Below, piece after piece: positions 7,516 to 9,231 of a stretch of DNA of 9,231 bases; position 1 is the stretch's first letter; each line of letters starts with the position of its first letter. The DNA is taken from contig DAOVTF010000055.1 of NCBI GenBank assembly GCA_030633225.1, positions 1-9,231 on the forward strand, in the 5' to 3' direction. The stretch is from Flavobacteriaceae bacterium (lineage in GTDB: Bacteria; Bacteroidota; Bacteroidia; Flavobacteriales; Flavobacteriaceae). The notes beneath the pieces are model-generated. The model did not search any database and had not been told where the DNA came from. It worked only from the letters and a program-made list of their open reading frames with translations. The position numbers and the translations under genes are program-made.

Positions 7516-9231
7516 TTATTGAGTTAAAACTATTTTACCAGTTAGTTTATCAACTTCTTTCTGTAGATGATGTAAATATTTTTTACTAGACTCTAATTCA
7601 GTAAGAATATTTGATTTAGTGTCTTCAAATCTGTCTTTTACTTCATTAAAAACACCTTGATAATAGTTTATCCCTTCATTTAAATTTTTTGAAAAATTCA
7701 ATAAATATTTTTCTTGCTTTTTGTTTAAAGAAGAATTAGTCTCGTCTATTTTCGTTTTTAAATAATCTAAGTATAGTCTTAATTCCTTAATAAACATATT
7801 TGGACGATCATTTCTTGATATTAAGTTTGCTCTATCATAAATATGATCAGTGATTTCCTTGAGATTCATCAATTTTGAAAAATATGCCATGTTTGGACCA
7901 GGACAAACAGAAACACTATGTTCTTCTTTGGTATCAATTTTGTTATTTATTAATGCAGATGTTGCTAATCCAACGCAAATACAAGATTTATCAATTATCT
8001 TTTGAAACTTATTTTTGTATTCTTTATCTGAATTATCTTCGTTTTCCAACTCTTTAATTTTTTTTCGTTGGTATTGACGTGAAGCCGTACAAATACTATT
8101 TTCTGTAAATTCGGTATTAGATGAAAGATATTCTTTAGGACATACACTTCCAGGTCGACCATTAGCAACCTTTATCATTTTTTCAATATCTTTTGTGTTT
8201 CCTTTTAGGCTATTAAATGGAACACCTAATGGTGAAATATTACTCAAATAAAGATCATCTTCTTTAGATTGCATCAATAAGTTCATTGTTTTATCATCAA
8301 CAGTTGTAGCTTCTGGAACTAATAAAAACGGAGAACCCCAGCCAACAGAATCAACCTTATAATGATCCAATAAAAATTGATGTTCTTCTCCAGTACCTAC
8401 ACCACCTTGTGCAGTAATTTTAAGATCCAGTTCTTTAGCAGGAATTGTACGATTACTATTTTCAAGTGCAGGAATCAATATTTCATGAATTGATTTAATC
8501 AAAACATCACGATTGTTTTTGAATTCTTCTAAGATAGGACCCATTAAAAAACCTTCTGTTGCAAAGGCATGACCACCGCAATTAAGTCCAGATTCAATTC
8601 TATATTCAGATACCCAAATTCCTTTTTTGGCTAAAAATTTTCCTTGAATTAAAGCAGATCTGTAGTCACTTACCTTTAAAACAATTTTCTTTTTAATTTC
8701 TCCATTCTCATTTGGAAAGAAATCATTAAATTCTTCTATATATCCATACAGTCTTGGGTTCATGCCTGCCGAAAGTACTAATGATGATTTAAGATCACTG
8801 TTTGCAAAACCTCTTAGAGCAGCATGAGCATCATTAAATTCCGTTGGTAATTTTTTACCATTTTTAAAATTATCTTTATCTAATTTGGTCATAATATTAA
8901 CATCAATACTGCCAATAGATAAATTGTCTTTTGCCCAATCTTTAATATCACTAAAATCTATTTTTTGGGAAGTTAATTTTTCAAATTCTTTTTTAATAGA
9001 CGAAACATCAGGAAGCATGTTAAAATAATCTTTTATACCATTGCTTTTACTCAAAGCTGATTTTTTTAATTCTTCAAATTTCTTTTCAGTAATACTGTTT
9101 AATAAATTTAAATATGAAGTAATTCTTTTTGCTCTAAAATCATCTATTTTGTTAGTTATTTCTTGATATGGTATTTCAAATTTCTCACAATAAACTTTTC
9201 TTAACTTTTCAAGAAGAATATCATCAACAAT
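7516..9231 (-). CDS. Putative FMN-binding TIM-barrel protein, nitronate monooxygenase/FabK/PfaD-like, with Cys segment and helical tail (5'-partial)
   Basis: The frame is open to the right edge, so the N-terminus is missing; 571 residues are visible, numbered from the edge. Residues 1 to about 130 are charged and helical. A likely flavin TIM-barrel half follows: LVLSAGMNPRLYG (about 152-164), KVSDYRSALIQGKFLAKKGI (186-205), GLNCGGH (215-221), ITAQGGVGTGEE (272-283) and GWGSPFLL (297-304). GGH recalls the catalytic His loop of nitronate monooxygenases and FabK; GGVGTGEE and GWGS recall the two phosphate-binding loops. Next is a segment with Cys364, Cys381, Cys417, Cys419 and Cys443, two of them in SVCP motifs, possibly an Fe-S or zinc site. 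Residues about 479-564 are a charged coiled-coil-like tail. Without its barrel start I cannot name the reaction; an oxidoreductase is likely. No membrane helix or signal is visible. A hairpin terminator follows. The barrel assignment is by motif only. Confidence 0.6.
   Translation of the reverse strand: MVDDILLEKLRKVYCEKFEIPYQEITNKIDDFRAKRITSYLNLLNSITEKKFEELKKSALSKSNGIKDYFNMLPDVSSIKKEFEKLTSQKIDFSDIKDWAKDNLSIGSIDVNIMTKLDKDNFKNGKKLPTEFNDAHAALRGFANSDLKSSLVLSAGMNPRLYGYIEEFNDFFPNENGEIKKKIVLKVSDYRSALIQGKFLAKKGIWVSEYRIESGLNCGGHAFATEGFLMGPILEEFKNNRDVLIKSIHEILIPALENSNRTIPAKELDLKITAQGGVGTGEEHQFLLDHYKVDSVGWGSPFLLVPEATTVDDKTMNLLMQSKEDDLYLSNISPLGVPFNSLKGNTKDIEKMIKVANGRPGSVCPKEYLSSNTEFTENSICTASRQYQRKKIKELENEDNSDKEYKNKFQKIIDKSCICVGLATSALINNKIDTKEEHSVSVCPGPNMAYFSKLMNLKEITDHIYDRANLISRNDRPNMFIKELRLYLDYLKTKIDETNSSLNKKQEKYLLNFSKNLNEGINYYQGVFNEVKDRFEDTKSNILTELESSKKYLHHLQKEVDKLTGKIVLTQ

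Noticed and set aside
7875..8057. A 60-codon + strand open frame opposite the Cys-rich segment
   Set aside because: It is antisense to a long coherent coding frame and has no recognisable domain or start signals.
9052..9054. TTG as the start of the right-edge - strand gene
   Set aside because: The frame continues without a stop to 9231 (59 more codons) with similar composition, so the gene is truncated by the window and this codon is internal.

Overview
The window reads as an ordinary chromosomal segment of an AT-rich member of the Bacteroidota, probably a Flavobacteriia or Cytophagia relative. The evidence is the very low GC content, the gene set (a multi-repeat DUF349 protein, a DUF2851 protein, EttA, a family I pyrophosphatase), the absence of clear Shine-Dalgarno sequences, and two matches to the Bacteroidota -7 promoter box TAnnTTTG. 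There is no sign of an insertion sequence, phage, CRISPR array, rRNA or tRNA. The organism assignment is inference.

Layout. On the + strand, the left edge cuts through a DUF349 gene (3-2123). Its visible N-terminal part is an acidic tandem-repeat region, and it ends at a strong intrinsic terminator (2133-2155). A promoter-like box (2192-2199) precedes a two-gene unit: ettA (2225-3916), an ABC-F translation factor, and nudK (3927-4508), a Nudix hydrolase, 10 nt apart. A DUF2851 gene follows (4586-5917) and overlaps tail-to-tail by 10 bp with the - strand gene ppa (5908-6453). Further right on the - strand are a ten-helix EamA/DMT transporter (6495-7394) and a large protein cut by the right edge (7516-9231). 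A hairpin terminator (7466-7507) separates those last two genes.

Both edge genes stay open to the window boundary. The TTG codons at 447 and 9054 are therefore not their true starts: 706 aa of the DUF349 protein and 571 aa of the right-edge protein are visible, and both lack their N-termini.

Functionally the centre is housekeeping: EttA gates the first steps of translation elongation, NudK hydrolyses nucleotide-sugar or nucleoside-diphosphate substrates, and pyrophosphatase removes the PPi made by biosynthesis. No shared pathway is evident. The least ordinary item is the right-edge protein. It has what looks like a divergent FMN-binding TIM barrel of the nitronate monooxygenase/FabK/PfaD type, followed by a five-cysteine segment and a long charged helical tail, an architecture I do not recognise from a named family. 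Second are the decaying acidic repeats of the DUF349 protein and a possible nuclease-like motif in the DUF2851 protein.
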